A DNA stretch of 17,714 bases from Nitrospirota bacterium (lineage in GTDB: Bacteria; Nitrospirota; Nitrospiria; Nitrospirales; Nitrospiraceae), in the NCBI GenBank assembly GCA_016195505.1, contig JACPZN010000280.1, positions 1 through 17,714 on the forward strand, given 5' to 3'. Positions 1 through 8,673 of this stretch are shown here, piece after piece (within the stretch, counting starts at the first letter, position 1; every line of letters begins with the position of its first letter). Position numbers and translations under genes: made by a program. Below the pieces are notes generated by a model. The model saw nothing but the letters and a program-made list of their open reading frames with translations, did not search any database and was not told the DNA's origin.

Positions 1-2
1 CG

Positions 3-1226
3 GGCGGCTATCAAGCCTTACGCAAAGCGCTCGGCAAGATCTCACCGGCGGATGTCACCGCCATGGTAAGAAAATCGGGCTTGCGCGGCCGCGGCGGCGC
101 TGGCTTTCCGACCGGGGTGAAGTGGGGATTTCTGCCAAAAGATTATCAAGGCCCCCGCTACCTCTGCTGCAACGCCGATGAGAGCGAGCCCGGGACGTTC
201 AAAGACCGCCAGCTGATGGAGCGAGATCCTCATCAAGTGTTGGAAGGTATCGTGCTGGCCTGTTATGCAATCGGTTCGGAATCCGCCTACATTTATATAC
301 GCGGTGAAATGGTGTTGGGCTCGAAGATTTTGGAACGTGCGATCGGCGAGGCGCGTGCCGCCGGCTATATCGGCAAGAATATTCTGGGCATGGGTATCAA
401 CGCGGACGTGTGGGTGCATCGCGGAGCAGGCGCCTACATCTGCGGCGAAGAGACGGCCCTCCTTGAATCACTCGAAGGCAAACGCGGCCTTCCCCGCGTC
501 AAGCCGCCGTTTCCGGCTACGCATGGTCTGTATAACAAACCCACTGTGGTGAATAACGTCGAGACCTTGGCCAATCTTCCGCACATACTTAACCGCGGCG
601 CCGAATGGTTTGCGACGATCGGTTCGCCGCCGAAGAGTACGGGCACGAGAGTCTTCTGTGTGAGCGGGCATGTGAAACAACCGGGCAATTACGAAGTCCC
701 GATGGGTATCACGGTCCGAGAATTGATCTATGAACAAGCCGGGGGTATGCGCTCGGACAAACCAATCAAGGCCTTCATTCCTGGAGGAGCCTCGGCGCCG
801 TTTCTGACGCCGGATCATCTCGACGTGAAGCTGGATTTTGAATCGGTCGCGGCAGCGGGATCGATGCTGGGATCCGGCGGCGTCACCGTGATGGAAGAAG
901 GCACCAGCATGGTCTGGGCAGCACTCCGGCTCATGGAATTTTTCTATCATGAATCCTGCGGAAAATGCAGTCCCTGTCGAGAAGGTAGTTCCTGGCTCGT
1001 CCAAACGATGCGCAGGATCGTGGAGAAACGCGGCCAAATGCAAGACCTTGAAACCTTGTCGGATTTGTGCAAGAACATCGCCGGCCGCACGGTCTGCGCC
1101 TTCGGAGAAGCCGAAGTGGCCCCGATCATGAGCACCTTGAAACATTGGCGGCAGGAGTACGTGACCTTGATCCGCGAAGCGGAAGCGGCGAATCTGATTA
1201 GGCCGGAACCAGTGGGACGACATTGA
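3..1226 (+). CDS. nuoF: NADH-quinone oxidoreductase subunit F (NuoF), 5'-truncated by the window edge
   Basis: NuoF is the complex I subunit that binds NADH and FMN and passes electrons to Fe-S cluster N3, on the cytoplasmic arm. The frame is open from base 3, upstream of the first ATG at 63, and the residues before that ATG already look like NuoF, so the true start lies outside the window; 407 residues are visible. The glycine-rich FMN/NADH segment (GRGGAGFPTG) is encoded within 78-125, followed by the conserved CNADESEPGTFKDR stretch and the GAGAYICGEETALLESLEG block. Near the C-terminus the N3 [4Fe-4S] ligands form CxxCxxC with cysteine codons at 957, 966 and 975, and the fourth is at 1095 in TVCAFGEA. 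No key residue is missing. It is the first visible gene of the nuo operon and is separated from nuoG by 87 bases holding a perfect inverted repeat. What is seen is sufficient for a firm family call. Confidence 0.97.
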   Translation, partial: GGYQALRKALGKISPADVTAMVRKSGLRGRGGAGFPTGVKWGFLPKDYQGPRYLCCNADESEPGTFKDRQLMERDPHQVLEGIVLACYAIGSESAYIYIRGEMVLGSKILERAIGEARAAGYIGKNILGMGINADVWVHRGAGAYICGEETALLESLEGKRGLPRVKPPFPATHGLYNKPTVVNNVETLANLPHILNRGAEWFATIGSPPKSTGTRVFCVSGHVKQPGNYEVPMGITVRELIYEQAGGMRSDKPIKAFIPGGASAPFLTPDHLDVKLDFESVAAAGSMLGSGGVTVMEEGTSMVWAALRLMEFFYHESCGKCSPCREGSSWLVQTMRRIVEKRGQMQDLETLSDLCKNIAGRTVCAFGEAEVAPIMSTLKHWRQEYVTLIREAEAANLIRPEPVGRH

Positions 1227-1231
1227 GACGA

Positions 1232-1299
1232 ATCTGTCGATCTGATGATCCGTTGAGTGAAAGCATTCTCCAAATCATCAGATCGACAGATCATCAGAT
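1232..1299. repeat. Perfect 18-bp inverted repeat of 8-base units between nuoF and nuoG
   Basis: The arm at 1232-1249 (ATCTGTCGATCTGATGAT) is the exact reverse complement of 1274-1291, with a 24-base loop. The right side has an 8-base period: the unit ATCATCAG at 1274 is followed by a variant at 1282, and ATCATCAG recurs at 1290. The left arm shows the same register (units at 1234 and 1242). As RNA it would form a long stem ending 22 bases before the nuoG ATG. No T-tract follows the right arm, so it is not an ordinary terminator. It belongs to the set of phased intergenic repeats in this window but is the only one with an 8-base period. Confidence 0.9.
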
Positions 1300-1313
1300 A
1301 ACGAAGTTTAGCC

Positions 1314-3983
1314 ATGCCGAGCACCACAACACAAACCGTTCGCCTCACGATTGACGGCACTACAGTTCATGTGCCGAAGGGGACGCTCGTGATCGAGGCG
1401 GCCCGGCGCGTCGGAATCATGATTCCGCATTTCTGCTATCACCCGAAACTGAAGCCGGATGCCAATTGCCGCATGTGCCTAGTGGAAATCGAAAAGATGC
1501 CCAAGCTCCAAACGGCGTGCAGTACTCCGGTGGACGAAGGAATGAGCGTGCGGACGGCCACCACTGTGGTCAATGACGCCCACAAATCGGTGCTCGAGTT
1601 CATTCTGGCCAATCATCCGCTCGATTGTCCGGTCTGCGACCAGGGGGGGAAATGCGACCTCCAGGATTTTTCCCATCAATATACGGCGACGACCAGCCGA
1701 TTCGTGGAGACCAAACGCATTTTCCAAAAGGACTATTTCAGCCCTCTTATCGAGACGCAGATGAATCGCTGTGTGCAGTGTCTTCGCTGCGTCCGATACT
1801 GCGACGAAGTGATGGATGTGAAAGCCCTGGCGCCGGCCGGACGCGGCACCATGACCGAAATCAAGCACTTCGGGCCACATCCCCTCGATTGCGAATTTTG
1901 TGGCGGCTGCGTCCAGATCTGTCCGGTCGGAGCGATTACCAGCCGGCTCTCGATGTACGAATACCGGCCCTGGATGCTCAAACGGGCCGAGACTATCTGC
2001 GGCTACTGCGGAGACGGGTGCCAGATCACCGTCCAGACGAAAGACCACGAGCTGATCGAAGTCAACTCGTCGCACGGTGCAGGGCGCAATAACGGCGACC
2101 TCTGCGCCCGAGGATTTTTTGGCTTCCATGCTGCCAGCCATCCCAAACGGCTGACCCATCCGCTTATTCGCCGCAAGGGCGCACTCGTGCAGGCCACCTG
2201 GGAAGAAGCCCTGGAGTTTGTGGCGAATCAAGTCGTCAGGATCAAAGCGGCTCACAGCGGACAGAGTTTCGGTGGGCTGATCTCAGCCCGATGTACCAAT
2301 GAAGAGTTGTACCTCTTCCAGAAATTCATGCGCGTGACCATCGGCACGAACAACATCGACAGCAGCGCGCGCTATGGCCACCTGAACAGCCTGTATGCCA
2401 TGCGACGGGTGCAAGGCACGCATCGGTGGACTGTCAGCTTCGACGACATTGTGGCCGCGGATGTCTTGTTGCTGGTCGGCACGAACATTACGGAATCCAA
2501 CCCCATCACCGGCCTCAAAGTGAAAGAGGCGGTGAAGAAACACGGCGCCGCGCTGGTGACGATCGAACCGCTGGAGCCGGCCATCGACACAATCAGCAAT
2601 ATTGCCAATCTGTCACTCCATCACTTCTCGGTTCCAGCAAGGCAGACGCGGAACGCTATCCTCGGCCTGTTGAAGGCCGTCGTGGAGCAGAATCTGGTGC
2701 AGCCGGATCTACAACAACGGCAACCCGCATACGTGAGCGCAATCGCACAGGCGCTGCAGCAGATCTCCTGGCAAGACCTGGAGGCGTCGACAGGAGCCGA
2801 CACCGCTGCCTTTACAGATGCTGCGAAGGTTCTCGCCGGAGGACAGCGGGTGGTCGTCTTGGCCGGACAGGTTCTGTTGCGAAGTGCACAGGGCTACAGT
2901 GGATCGCTCAACCTCCTCGATCTGCTCCTCATCATTGGAAAGCTGGATCAACCAGGCTGCGGTTTCGCGCCGCTTGCGGAAGAAAACAATGACCAGGGCG
3001 CCGTCGAGATGGGCGCTGTCGCCGAATTCTTGCCTGGCCCCTGTGACATGACCAGTCGTGCAGACCGCGATCGGATCATGGCCGTATGGAAGGGAGAACC
3101 TCCCCCCAATATCGGAGCATCTCTGGTCGAGATGTTGGACCGCGCCAGAGCCGGGATTCTGAAGGCCATGTTCATCGTCGGCGAGAATCCCGTGGGAAGC
3201 CTCCCCGGCCAAGTGCGTGCGGAAGAATCATTGCGCAAGCTCGACCTGCTGGTATGCCATGAACTGTTTCTGACGGAGACGGCGGCGTTAGCCCATGTCG
3301 TGTTGCCGGTCGCTTCGTGGATGGAAAAGAGCGGAACGTTTACCAATACGGAGGGCCATGTCCAGGCCGTCCGCCCGTCGATTGAACCGATCGGAGAAAG
3401 CCGGCCCGACTGGGAAATCTTTGTCGCCCTCTCAATCTTACTGGATTCGCCATTGGAGTATGCCGAGAGCAAAGAGATCCTCAAAGAAATCAGAAGCCTG
3501 ATCACCGGCTATGGTTCGCTCGGCCCGGCACCGATACCGCTAAGAGTCGACCACACGGCCATTGACCGCTACCTTGCCGACGGTTATCAGCACGATCTGA
3601 CCGCGCGATACAAGCTCCAAGCTCCGATATCGCTGCCGGATGGCACCGTGCGACTGGAATTGGTACAGAGCCTGTTCCACTCCGGGAAATTATCCACCCA
3701 TTCCAAAGGGCTGTTGCAGGTGGAAGGCAGCGGCGTGCTGCGGATCAATCCACTCGATGCGGCACGATTCGCGTTGGCGGATGGAGATCGGGTCCGCCTG
3801 TCCAATGCGCGCGGCGAAATGACCGCGAAGGTGAAGATCGCGGGGCGAATTCCCCAGGGGTCGGCCTGGTTTCCCGACCACTTCAGCCAAACGGCCATGC
3901 ATTTGTTTGATTGCGTGATCGACCCCATCACTCGCGTTCCGTCGATCCGGACGACCACCGTATCGATGATGAAGGTCGCATGA
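1314..3983 (+). CDS. nuoG: NADH-quinone oxidoreductase subunit G (NuoG)
   Basis: NuoG is the large Fe-S subunit of the peripheral arm that carries electrons from NuoF towards NuoI. The 889-residue protein has the domains in the expected order. An N-terminal [2Fe-2S] ferredoxin domain has C41, C52, C55 and C69. The His/Cys-ligated N5 motif has H101, C105, C108 and C114. Two [4Fe-4S] ferredoxin motifs have C153/C156/C159/C163 and C193/C196/C199/C203. A molybdopterin-oxidoreductase-type [4Fe-4S] site (the off-path N7 cluster found in some bacteria) has C229, C232, C236 and C264. The rest is a molybdopterin-oxidoreductase-like domain. N7 is absent in many complex I enzymes, so its full ligand set is worth noting. 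The ATG at 1314 gives a normal N-terminus, but only a weak GAAG precedes it instead of a clear Shine-Dalgarno. It sits downstream of the 1232-1299 inverted repeat and 43 bases before nuoH. Confidence 0.97.
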   Translation: MPSTTTQTVRLTIDGTTVHVPKGTLVIEAARRVGIMIPHFCYHPKLKPDANCRMCLVEIEKMPKLQTACSTPVDEGMSVRTATTVVNDAHKSVLEFILANHPLDCPVCDQGGKCDLQDFSHQYTATTSRFVETKRIFQKDYFSPLIETQMNRCVQCLRCVRYCDEVMDVKALAPAGRGTMTEIKHFGPHPLDCEFCGGCVQICPVGAITSRLSMYEYRPWMLKRAETICGYCGDGCQITVQTKDHELIEVNSSHGAGRNNGDLCARGFFGFHAASHPKRLTHPLIRRKGALVQATWEEALEFVANQVVRIKAAHSGQSFGGLISARCTNEELYLFQKFMRVTIGTNNIDSSARYGHLNSLYAMRRVQGTHRWTVSFDDIVAADVLLLVGTNITESNPITGLKVKEAVKKHGAALVTIEPLEPAIDTISNIANLSLHHFSVPARQTRNAILGLLKAVVEQNLVQPDLQQRQPAYVSAIAQALQQISWQDLEASTGADTAAFTDAAKVLAGGQRVVVLAGQVLLRSAQGYSGSLNLLDLLLIIGKLDQPGCGFAPLAEENNDQGAVEMGAVAEFLPGPCDMTSRADRDRIMAVWKGEPPPNIGASLVEMLDRARAGILKAMFIVGENPVGSLPGQVRAEESLRKLDLLVCHELFLTETAALAHVVLPVASWMEKSGTFTNTEGHVQAVRPSIEPIGESRPDWEIFVALSILLDSPLEYAESKEILKEIRSLITGYGSLGPAPIPLRVDHTAIDRYLADGYQHDLTARYKLQAPISLPDGTVRLELVQSLFHSGKLSTHSKGLLQVEGSGVLRINPLDAARFALADGDRVRLSNARGEMTAKVKIAGRIPQGSAWFPDHFSQTAMHLFDCVIDPITRVPSIRTTTVSMMKVA

Positions 3984-4026
3984 AGAGACCACCAATGATG
4001 TGTACCGCTAATCCAGGAGTCTTATC

Positions 4027-5103
4027 GTGACCGAACTAGGGTTACGCCTCGCCGTGTCCCTTGCCCAAATCGCCGCGGTCACGGGCATTGTGATAGTGAC
4101 CGTGCTGATCCTCACCCTCGCCGAGCGGAAAGTACTGGGGTGGATGCAGGACCGCATGGGTCCAATGGAAGTCGGGCCCTATGGCATCCTCCAACCGGTT
4201 GCAGATGCCATCAAGCTCTTCTTTAAGGAAGACATCGTTCCGGCCGGCGCCAACAAGTTTCTGTTCAGCCTGGCGCCGCTCCTCGCGCTGGTCCCGGCTT
4301 TGATCGGATTCGCCGTCATACCGTTCGGCCCGGACCAGACCCTCGAAGTCTTCGGCATCTCCGTGAAGCCGTTCGTCATCAGCGACATCAATATCGGCAT
4401 CCTCTACATCCTGGCCTTCGCCTCGATCGGCGCTTACGGCATCATCCTCGGCGGGTGGGCGTCCAACAGCAAATATTCGCTACTCGGCGGATTGCGTTCT
4501 GCGGCGCAGATCATCAGTTACGAGCTCAACGTCGGACTGGCCATCGTCGGCGTATTGATTATGTCCGGGTCGCTGAGTCTGGTGAAAATCACCGAAGCAC
4601 AAGCGGGGGGATTTTGGCATTGGTACGTGTTCGCGTTCCCAGCCCCACAAATCTTTGCCTTCGTGGTCTACGTGATTTCTTCGGTGGCAGAAACAAACCG
4701 CGTCCCGTTCGATTTGCCGGAAGCGGAAAGCGAACTCGTCGCCGGATTTTTCACCGAGTACAGCGGCATGCGCTTCGCATTCTTCTTCCTCGCTGAGTAT
4801 GCCAACATGGTGCTGGTGTCCTGCGTAGCTGCCGCGCTGTTTCTCGGCGGCTGGAACGCGCCGTATCCGGGCACCATTCTCGGTTTACTCGGCCTGCAAT
4901 CCTTCGCCTGGGCGGAAGGTGTTGCCTGGTTTGCCGTCAAGACCTATTGTTTCTTGTTCCTCTTCTTCTGGCTGCGGGCTACGCTCCCTCGGCTCCGATA
5001 CGATCAGTTGATGAGATTCGGGTGGAAGGTGATGCTACCCATCGCCCTGGGCAACATTGTGGTGACGGCCCTTGCGGTGTTTATTTACCAACAGATGAAG
5101 TAG
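4027..5103 (+). CDS. nuoH: NADH-quinone oxidoreductase subunit H (NuoH)
   Basis: NuoH is the membrane subunit that lines the quinone-binding site and joins the peripheral arm to the membrane arm. The 358-residue protein is hydrophobic throughout, with about eight membrane segments. It holds the family signatures: AERKVLGWMQDRMGP after the first helix, the acidic loop ETNRVPFDLPEAESELVAGF, and FTEYSGMRFAFFFLAEY. These loops form the quinone chamber and the start of the proton path. Length is normal for the family. The start is GTG at 4027, supported by CCAGGAG about eight bases upstream, one of the clearest ribosome-binding sites in the window. It is followed after 16 bases by nuoI, consistent with a shared transcript. 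Confidence 0.97.
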   Translation: MTELGLRLAVSLAQIAAVTGIVIVTVLILTLAERKVLGWMQDRMGPMEVGPYGILQPVADAIKLFFKEDIVPAGANKFLFSLAPLLALVPALIGFAVIPFGPDQTLEVFGISVKPFVISDINIGILYILAFASIGAYGIILGGWASNSKYSLLGGLRSAAQIISYELNVGLAIVGVLIMSGSLSLVKITEAQAGGFWHWYVFAFPAPQIFAFVVYVISSVAETNRVPFDLPEAESELVAGFFTEYSGMRFAFFFLAEYANMVLVSCVAAALFLGGWNAPYPGTILGLLGLQSFAWAEGVAWFAVKTYCFLFLFFWLRATLPRLRYDQLMRFGWKVMLPIALGNIVVTALAVFIYQQMK

Positions 5104-5119
5104 AGCGCTCAACGTACCA

Positions 5120-5686
5120 ATGACACATACAGCCGCAAGCAAACGCCTCAGCCTTCTCGCATGGTTCAAGACCATCACGTTCTACGAGATCCTCGTAGGC
5201 ATGAAGGCCACACTCTCGCACTTGGTCCATTACAAACCCATCACCTTGCAGTACCCGCATGAGAAACGCACTCTACCGGATAACTATCGCGGCATGCTCG
5301 CGCTGCTCCGATACGACGACGGAACGGAGAAGTGCGTGGGCTGCGACCTCTGCGAAGCAGCCTGTCCATCGCGCGTCATTCGCGTCGTCAGCGCTGAAGT
5401 GCCGGGCGAGCCGACGAAACGCTACTCAAAAGAATATTACATGGACATGACCCGCTGCCTGTTCTGCGGAATGTGCGTCGATGCCTGTCCCGTAGACGCG
5501 TTGGGTATGACGCGAGAATTTGAATGGGCCGTGTACGACAAGCGGCAGCTCCACCTAAACAAAGAGCAACTGCTCGCGATCGGCGATCGCTCGTTCCCGG
5601 TCCGCGAGAAGCGCTTGGAGCTCCAGCATCCCAACGTGGCGTTCTTCAACGTCGCGTTCAAGCACGTGCCGAAAAAACCAGACTGA
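5120..5686 (+). CDS. nuoI: NADH-quinone oxidoreductase subunit I (NuoI), 2x[4Fe-4S] ferredoxin
   Basis: NuoI carries the two [4Fe-4S] clusters N6a and N6b that lead electrons to cluster N2 and quinone. The 188-residue protein contains two complete ferredoxin motifs: C72, C75, C78 with C82 (CVGCDLCEAACP) and C113, C116, C119 with C123 (CLFCGMCVDACP). The segment around HYKPITLQYP ahead of the first motif is typical of NuoI. The ATG at 5120 gives a normal N-terminal helix; an internal ATG at residue 28 would remove it and is less likely. No Shine-Dalgarno is evident, so translation may be coupled to nuoH 16 bases upstream. The 89-base spacer to nuoJ shows no phased repeat. Confidence 0.97.
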   Translation: MTHTAASKRLSLLAWFKTITFYEILVGMKATLSHLVHYKPITLQYPHEKRTLPDNYRGMLALLRYDDGTEKCVGCDLCEAACPSRVIRVVSAEVPGEPTKRYSKEYYMDMTRCLFCGMCVDACPVDALGMTREFEWAVYDKRQLHLNKEQLLAIGDRSFPVREKRLELQHPNVAFFNVAFKHVPKKPD

Positions 5687-5775
5687 CCTCGCGGATTCTT
5701 CCATCGTGGGGCCGGAGACAGCAAATTTCGCGCATTGGTCGCGCCGACGCCGACGTGTAACCCAGGAACTGCATC

Positions 5776-6303
5776 GTGGCGCCTCTTTTTTTTGGATATT
5801 TCGCCGGGGTCATCGCCCTGACCGCCATCCTGGTAGTGGCGCTCAAGAACCCGATCTACAGCGCCCTTTCCCTCCTGGTCATGTTTTTCCACGTGGCCGG
5901 GCTGTACGTGACGCTCCACGCCGAATTCCTCGCCGCCGTGCAGATTATCGTCTATGCCGGCGCCATTCTGGTCCTGTATTTGTTCGTCGTCATGCTGCTC
6001 AACGTCAAACAGGACGACCGCTATCACGGTCAATGGCGGATTGCAGGATTTGTCTGCATCCCCTTGCTGCTCGAGTTCATGGTCCTGCTCTCCGGCAGCG
6101 TCGTCGCAGAACAGTCCAATCGCCCGACGCTGCCAACCGCGCTTCACATCGAAAACGGAAATGTCGCGGGTGGGAATACGCTGGCCATCGGCGAGACACT
6201 CTTTTCGACCTATCTATTCCCCTTCGAAGTCGCCTCCTTGATTCTGTTGGTGGCCATGATCGGCGCCATCATCCTCGCCAAGAGAGACCTTGGCGAATGC
6301 TAA
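5776..6303 (+). CDS. nuoJ: NADH-quinone oxidoreductase subunit J (NuoJ)
   Basis: NuoJ is a small membrane-arm subunit next to NuoK and NuoH; one of its helices carries a pi-bulge implicated in coupling in known structures. The 175-residue protein has about five hydrophobic segments and the family core HAEFLAAVQIIVYAGAILVL followed by FVVMLLN. The final helix ends in ILAKRDLGEC. The start is GTG at 5776, preceded by CCAGGA at an ordinary distance. An overlapping frame-3 reading frame from 5706 is a shadow. The gene is followed by a 59-base spacer with 7-base repeats, then nuoK. Confidence 0.96.
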   Translation: MAPLFFGYFAGVIALTAILVVALKNPIYSALSLLVMFFHVAGLYVTLHAEFLAAVQIIVYAGAILVLYLFVVMLLNVKQDDRYHGQWRIAGFVCIPLLLEFMVLLSGSVVAEQSNRPTLPTALHIENGNVAGGNTLAIGETLFSTYLFPFEVASLILLVAMIGAIILAKRDLGEC

Positions 6304-6362
6304 ATGGTCAATTGTCATTGTTGAACGGTATTGAAACTTAACAATTCAACATCGAGCATTGC
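6304..6362. repeat. 7-base phased repeat with short inverted repeat between nuoJ and nuoK
   Basis: The whole spacer between the nuoJ stop and the nuoK ATG reads in 7-base units. On the left, units start at 6304, 6311 and 6318 (for example ATGGTCA, ATTGTCA). On the right, units start at 6338, 6345, 6352 and 6359 (for example TTAACAA, TTCAACA), and the last runs into the start codon. TGTTGAA at 6319-6325 pairs perfectly with TTCAACA at 6345-6351. The copy is short and degenerate; it is called mainly because the same layout recurs in other spacers. Confidence 0.6.
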
Positions 6363-6665
6363 ATGATTCCTGTCAGCTATTACCTCATCTTGAGCACAAT
6401 CGTCTTTCTCACAGGCGTCGTGGGTGTGCTCATCCGGCGCAACATCATCGCCATTCTTCTGTCGGTGGAGCTGATGTTGAATGCGACCAACATCAACTTT
6501 GTCGCGTTTTCTGAACACCTCCAAGATCTGGGCGGCCAGGTGTTCGTTTTGTTCGCCCTGACTGTCGCTGCTGCGGAAGTCGCCGTCGGACTCGCGATCA
6601 TCATCGCCTTGCACCGATCCAAGTCCACCATCAATGTCGAAGAGTTCAACCTGTTGAAATGGTAG
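6363..6665 (+). CDS. nuoK: NADH-quinone oxidoreductase subunit K (NuoK)
   Basis: NuoK is the smallest membrane-arm subunit (MrpC-like), with three helices carrying glutamates on the central proton path. The 100-residue protein matches the usual length exactly. The helix-2 segment LLSVELMLNATNINFVAFS contains the first conserved glutamate, and helix 3 (ALTVAAAEVAVGLAIIIALHR) the second. The ATG at 6363 gives the normal N-terminus. Only a weak GAG lies upstream, inside the phased repeat. Spacing to nuoL is 97 bases, filled by a stronger example of the same repeat type. Confidence 0.96.
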   Translation: MIPVSYYLILSTIVFLTGVVGVLIRRNIIAILLSVELMLNATNINFVAFSEHLQDLGGQVFVLFALTVAAAEVAVGLAIIIALHRSKSTINVEEFNLLKW

Positions 6666-6669
6666 AGGA

Positions 6670-6760
6670 TGTCAACGGTCATTGGTCAGCAGTCATGAGT
6701 GAGGAATATGGCTCCAGCCTGCTTTTCTCCAGTGACCAATGACCAGTGACTATTGAGCGC
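6670..6760. repeat. Heptamer-phased inverted repeat between nuoK and nuoL
   Basis: Left-side units of 7 bases start at 6670, 6677, 6684 and 6691 (TGTCAAC, GGTCATT and variants). Right-side units start at 6733, 6740, 6747 and 6754 (TGACCAA, TGACCAG and variants). GGTCATTGGTCA at 6677-6688 is the exact reverse complement of 6733-6744, with a 44-base loop. The last unit ends two bases before the nuoL ATG at 6763. There is no T-tract and no strong Shine-Dalgarno. Related words occur at 14054-14067 and 16972-16992. Confidence 0.85.
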
Positions 6761-6762
6761 TT

Positions 6763-8658
6763 ATGGCATACACGCTGATCCCACTCCTCCCGCTGGCTGC
6801 CTTCCTCGTGCTGGGCCTGGCTGGCTCTCGCATCAAGGAACACGCCCATCTGGTGGCTGTCCCAGCTGTCCTGCTCTCGTGCCTGCTCTCAGTCTCCGCG
6901 TTTATCGAGATCGCGCAGGGTTCCGTCATCACCGTTCCGCTGTATACCTGGCTCACTTCCGGGAATCTCGGCATTCATATCGGGCTCTATGTCGACCGGC
7001 TCACAGCGGTAATGCTCCTGCTGGTCACCATCGTCAGTTCGCTCGTGCACATTTATGCGATCGGCTACATGCACGGCGAACCGGGCTACGCCCGCTTCTT
7101 CAGCTACATTGCGCTGTTTACCTTCTCAATGTTGATGCTGGTGCTGGCCGACAATCTGCTCCAGCTATTCGTCTTTTGGGAGGCCGTGGGCCTCTGCTCT
7201 TATCTTCTGATCGGACATTGGTATGAGCGCGCGGCAGCCTGTTCGGCCGCCACCAAGGCCTTCATCGTCAATCGCGTGGGCGACTTTGGATTCATGCTGG
7301 GCCTTCTGCTGGTCTGGTATAGTTTCGACTCGCTCAACTATCACGAGATTTTTCCCGCCGCGCATGAAGCAACCAACCTGACAATGAACATCCTTGGTCC
7401 CTTCGGCGGAACCTGGGATGTCTCGGTCTTCACCCTTATCTGTCTCTTGCTCTTTACAGGAGCGATCGGCAAATCTGCGCAAGTGCCGCTGCATGTCTGG
7501 CTGCCGGATGCTATGGAGGGTCCGACTCCGATCTCGGCCTTGATCCATGCGGCGACGATGGTGACAGCCGGTGTCTTCATGGTGGCGCGGCTCGCTCCAC
7601 TCTATAACCTGTCCCCGACCGCCATGAATGTCGTCGCCCTTGTGGGTGCCGCGACGATGGTCTTAGGCGCGACCATCGCGCTGACTCAAACGGACATCAA
7701 GCGTGTCGTCGCCTACTCGACCGTCAGCCAGCTCGGATATATGATCATGGCATGCGGACTTGGCGCTTACGCCTCCGGCATGTATCACTTATTGACCCAC
7801 GGCGCGTTCAAAGCCTTGCTGTTCTTGGGCTGCGGCTCCGTCATCATAGCCTTGCACCATGAACAGGACATGCGTCACATGGGCGGCCTTAAGGACAAAT
7901 TGCCTGTCACCTACTGGACGTTCGTGGTCGGTTCGCTGGCACTCGCCGGCTTCCCGCTAACGGCGGGATTCTTCAGCAAAGATGATGTGTTGGTTTCCGC
8001 CTGGTCGTCGGGTCAGCTCGGACAGGTGCTCACGATTTTCGGATTGCTGACCGCCCTCCTCACCGCTTTCTATAGCTTCAGGCTGGTGTTCGTGACGTTT
8101 TGGGGACCTTCGCATGTCGATTCGCACCATGCGAATCACATTCATGAGCCGTCACAGACGATCACGATACCGCTCCTCATTCTTGCAGTCTTCAGCATTT
8201 TGACCGGTTATCTCGGCATCCCCTCATTTCTCGAACCGGTTTTCTCGACTCAACATGAAGCCGCTTCTGGTCATGGCTCAGCAGGGATCAGTATTATGAT
8301 CGTGGCAACCGTGATGGGTCTGAGCGGGATTGCCGCGGCCTATTATGTTTATGTGCTCAACCCTCACCTCCCCGACCGTTTCGCACAACAGTGGAAGAGT
8401 CTGTATCAAGGCTCTCTGAACAAGTGGTACGTGGATGAGGCGTACGATCGCGCGTTCGTGCGGCCGACCTTGACGGCAGCCTCGGAATTATGGAAGCAGA
8501 TCGATGTCCATGTGATTGACGGGGCCGTCAATGGAGTGGCTCGAGCCATCGCCTGGGGCGGATGGCTGATGCGGCTCGTCCAAAGCGGGCAGACACAGCA
8601 CTATGCGCTGGCTATGGCGCTCGGGATTGTGATTGTGACGGCATACTTACTCCTGTGA
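6763..8658 (+). CDS. nuoL: NADH-quinone oxidoreductase subunit L (NuoL), antiporter-like
   Basis: NuoL is the distal proton-pumping subunit of complex I, related to Mrp antiporter MrpA. The 631-residue protein is within the normal size range and polytopic. The key glutamate in a membrane helix is E140 (FVFWEAVGLCSYLLIG), with the TM7 lysine K237 (GAIGKSAQVPLHVWLPDAMEGP) and H262 in ALIHAATMVTAG. The C-terminal section after about residue 520 is the family's long lateral helix plus a final membrane anchor (KWYVDEAYDR motif region). The ATG at 6763 is the natural start; only TGAG precedes it, inside a phased repeat. It is followed by nuoM after a 90-base AT-rich spacer. Confidence 0.97.
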   Translation: MAYTLIPLLPLAAFLVLGLAGSRIKEHAHLVAVPAVLLSCLLSVSAFIEIAQGSVITVPLYTWLTSGNLGIHIGLYVDRLTAVMLLLVTIVSSLVHIYAIGYMHGEPGYARFFSYIALFTFSMLMLVLADNLLQLFVFWEAVGLCSYLLIGHWYERAAACSAATKAFIVNRVGDFGFMLGLLLVWYSFDSLNYHEIFPAAHEATNLTMNILGPFGGTWDVSVFTLICLLLFTGAIGKSAQVPLHVWLPDAMEGPTPISALIHAATMVTAGVFMVARLAPLYNLSPTAMNVVALVGAATMVLGATIALTQTDIKRVVAYSTVSQLGYMIMACGLGAYASGMYHLLTHGAFKALLFLGCGSVIIALHHEQDMRHMGGLKDKLPVTYWTFVVGSLALAGFPLTAGFFSKDDVLVSAWSSGQLGQVLTIFGLLTALLTAFYSFRLVFVTFWGPSHVDSHHANHIHEPSQTITIPLLILAVFSILTGYLGIPSFLEPVFSTQHEAASGHGSAGISIMIVATVMGLSGIAAAYYVYVLNPHLPDRFAQQWKSLYQGSLNKWYVDEAYDRAFVRPTLTAASELWKQIDVHVIDGAVNGVARAIAWGGWLMRLVQSGQTQHYALAMALGIVIVTAYLLL

Positions 8659-8673
8659 ACGGGAGTAAAAAAT

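Noticed and set aside
468..1223. Long minus-strand open frame opposite nuoF (similar ones at 1479-2255, 8980-9804 and 13080-14096)
   Set aside because: These are antisense shadows of strongly supported genes, rich in His, Arg and Gln as expected from reversed GC-rich codons, with no domain signal.
5706..6341. 211-residue frame overlapping nuoJ
   Set aside because: It is arginine- and proline-rich with no membrane segments, and nuoJ in the other frame is unmistakable.
8647..8668. Perfect 7-bp hairpin (TTACTCC with GGAGTAA) around the nuoL stop codon as a terminator
   Set aside because: It is followed by an A-rich, not T-rich, run on the + strand, and nuoM continues the operon directly downstream.
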